Source: Candidatus Latescibacterota bacterium
GTDB lineage: Bacteria; Latescibacterota; UBA2968; GCA-2709665
NCBI GenBank assembly: GCA_030746455.1
Contig: JASLMQ010000548.1
Span: 1 to 5,166, forward strand
DNA: 5,166 nucleotides
Direction: 5' to 3'
The translations under genes were made by a program, and so were the position numbers. Below the pieces are notes generated by a model. That model had not been told where the DNA came from. It saw only the letters and a program-made list of their open reading frames with translations, and searched no databases. Below, piece after piece: positions 4,795 through 5,166 of this stretch (position 1 is the first letter of the stretch; each line of letters begins with the position of its first letter).

Positions 4795-5166
4795 ATGAAG
4801 ACCACCACCGTGCTTCTCACACTCGCCATCGGGTTGACCCTCGCCTCCCACGCCCACGCGCAGGACCCCGAGGGGCAGGTCCCCCTGCGTCGGGACGCAT
4901 TCGAGCCCGGGAGCAGAATCGAGCTCTACAAGGACCCCCTCGTGGCCGCCTACCTCTCCGCCACGCTGCCTGGACTGGGCCACCTCTACGTGGGCAAGAA
5001 GGCGCACGGCACGCTGTTCCTAGCCACCATCGTGGGCGCATTCGGGTCCGCGTACGCCTTCTACAAGCCCTCCGAGCTCGAGATCACCGACTACGACAGG
5101 ACCGTCTATGGTGGCAACGGCGACGGCATGCTCAGCGTGGCCGAAGCCCAGAACTGGGAAGACGGG
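4795..5166 (+). CDS. Exported/membrane DUF5683/TM2-like protein, N-terminal part (3' end outside window)
   Basis: The first 124 codons of a gene that is still open at the window edge. Residues 1-22 form a clear signal peptide (MKTTT, hydrophobic VLLTLAIGLTLAS, cleavage expected after AHA at residue 22). Residues 47-90 form a hydrophobic block starting DPLVAAYLSATLPGLGHLYVG and ending GSAYAFY. A PGLGHLYVGKKAHG segment with hydrophobic flanks is the hallmark of DUF5683 and the related TM2-type membrane domains, in which a tight PG.G turn links two helices. Residues 106-117 (GGNGDGMLSVAE) resemble an EF-hand loop (N, D, G, L, S, E at the usual places) but lack the first Asp. The protein is thus probably an envelope protein of unknown function. 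It is divergent from the SEC-C gene, has an excellent ribosome binding site and a hairpin-containing leader. The family call is tentative because the C-terminus is missing. Confidence 0.82.
   Translation, partial: MKTTTVLLTLAIGLTLASHAHAQDPEGQVPLRRDAFEPGSRIELYKDPLVAAYLSATLPGLGHLYVGKKAHGTLFLATIVGAFGSAYAFYKPSELEITDYDRTVYGGNGDGMLSVAEAQNWEDG

Noticed and set aside
4609..5041. Minus-strand open frames opposite the gene at 4795
   Set aside because: The + strand has a perfect AGGAGG, a signal peptide and a PGLGHLYVG motif; the antisense frames are shadows.

Overview
The window comes from a GC-rich bacterium (roughly 60% G+C by eye). A secreted Reg_prop (two-component-regulator-type) beta-propeller protein, an M55 D-aminopeptidase, a HEAT/SEC-C protein and a DUF5683-like envelope protein, separated by long repeat-bearing spacers, fit an uncultured environmental lineage. 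The Latescibacterota or another FCB-like candidate phylum is my guess from the style of the propeller protein. This is inference, and no rRNA or marker gene is present to test it.

Layout. Positions 1-317 hold the C-terminal end of an IS1380-like transposase on the + strand, cut by the window edge. Positions 318-505 are non-coding and probably the trailing end of that element. Next come three minus-strand genes, each apparently its own transcription unit. 506-1555 is a signal-peptide protein with an alpha/beta-barrel-like N-terminal domain and only four propeller repeats, ending in an unrelated tail next to the IS, so it is probably truncated. 1958-2785 is an M55 (DppA-like) D-aminopeptidase with all metal ligands and the catalytic His, starting with TTG. 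3345-4196 is a HEAT-repeat protein with a C-terminal SEC-C zinc motif. After a 598-bp spacer full of inverted repeats, a + strand gene starts at 4795 and runs off the window. It encodes an exported or membrane protein with a signal peptide and a DUF5683/TM2-like PGLGHLYVGK motif.

The spacers hold most of the unexplained structure. Related repeats of about 75-85 bp lie just downstream of the stop codons of both the M55 and SEC-C genes, in the same orientation. At 4364-4502 there is an inverted repeat whose two arms are arrays of a 7-nt unit (TCGTGGN and its complement). A long imperfect hairpin lies at 4704-4758, just ahead of the ribosome binding site of the last gene. Good sigma70-type promoter matches precede the M55 gene (TTGACA-17-CATAGA) and the SEC-C gene (TTGATA-17-CATATT).

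The genes do not form an obvious pathway. Peptide turnover (M55), a possible secretion/chaperone or zinc-binding accessory (SEC-C) and envelope proteins are all housekeeping or accessory functions. I see no CRISPR array, tRNA, rRNA, toxin-antitoxin pair or defence system, and no convincing new multi-gene system. The items most worth a second look are the repeats and the IS-adjacent truncation.
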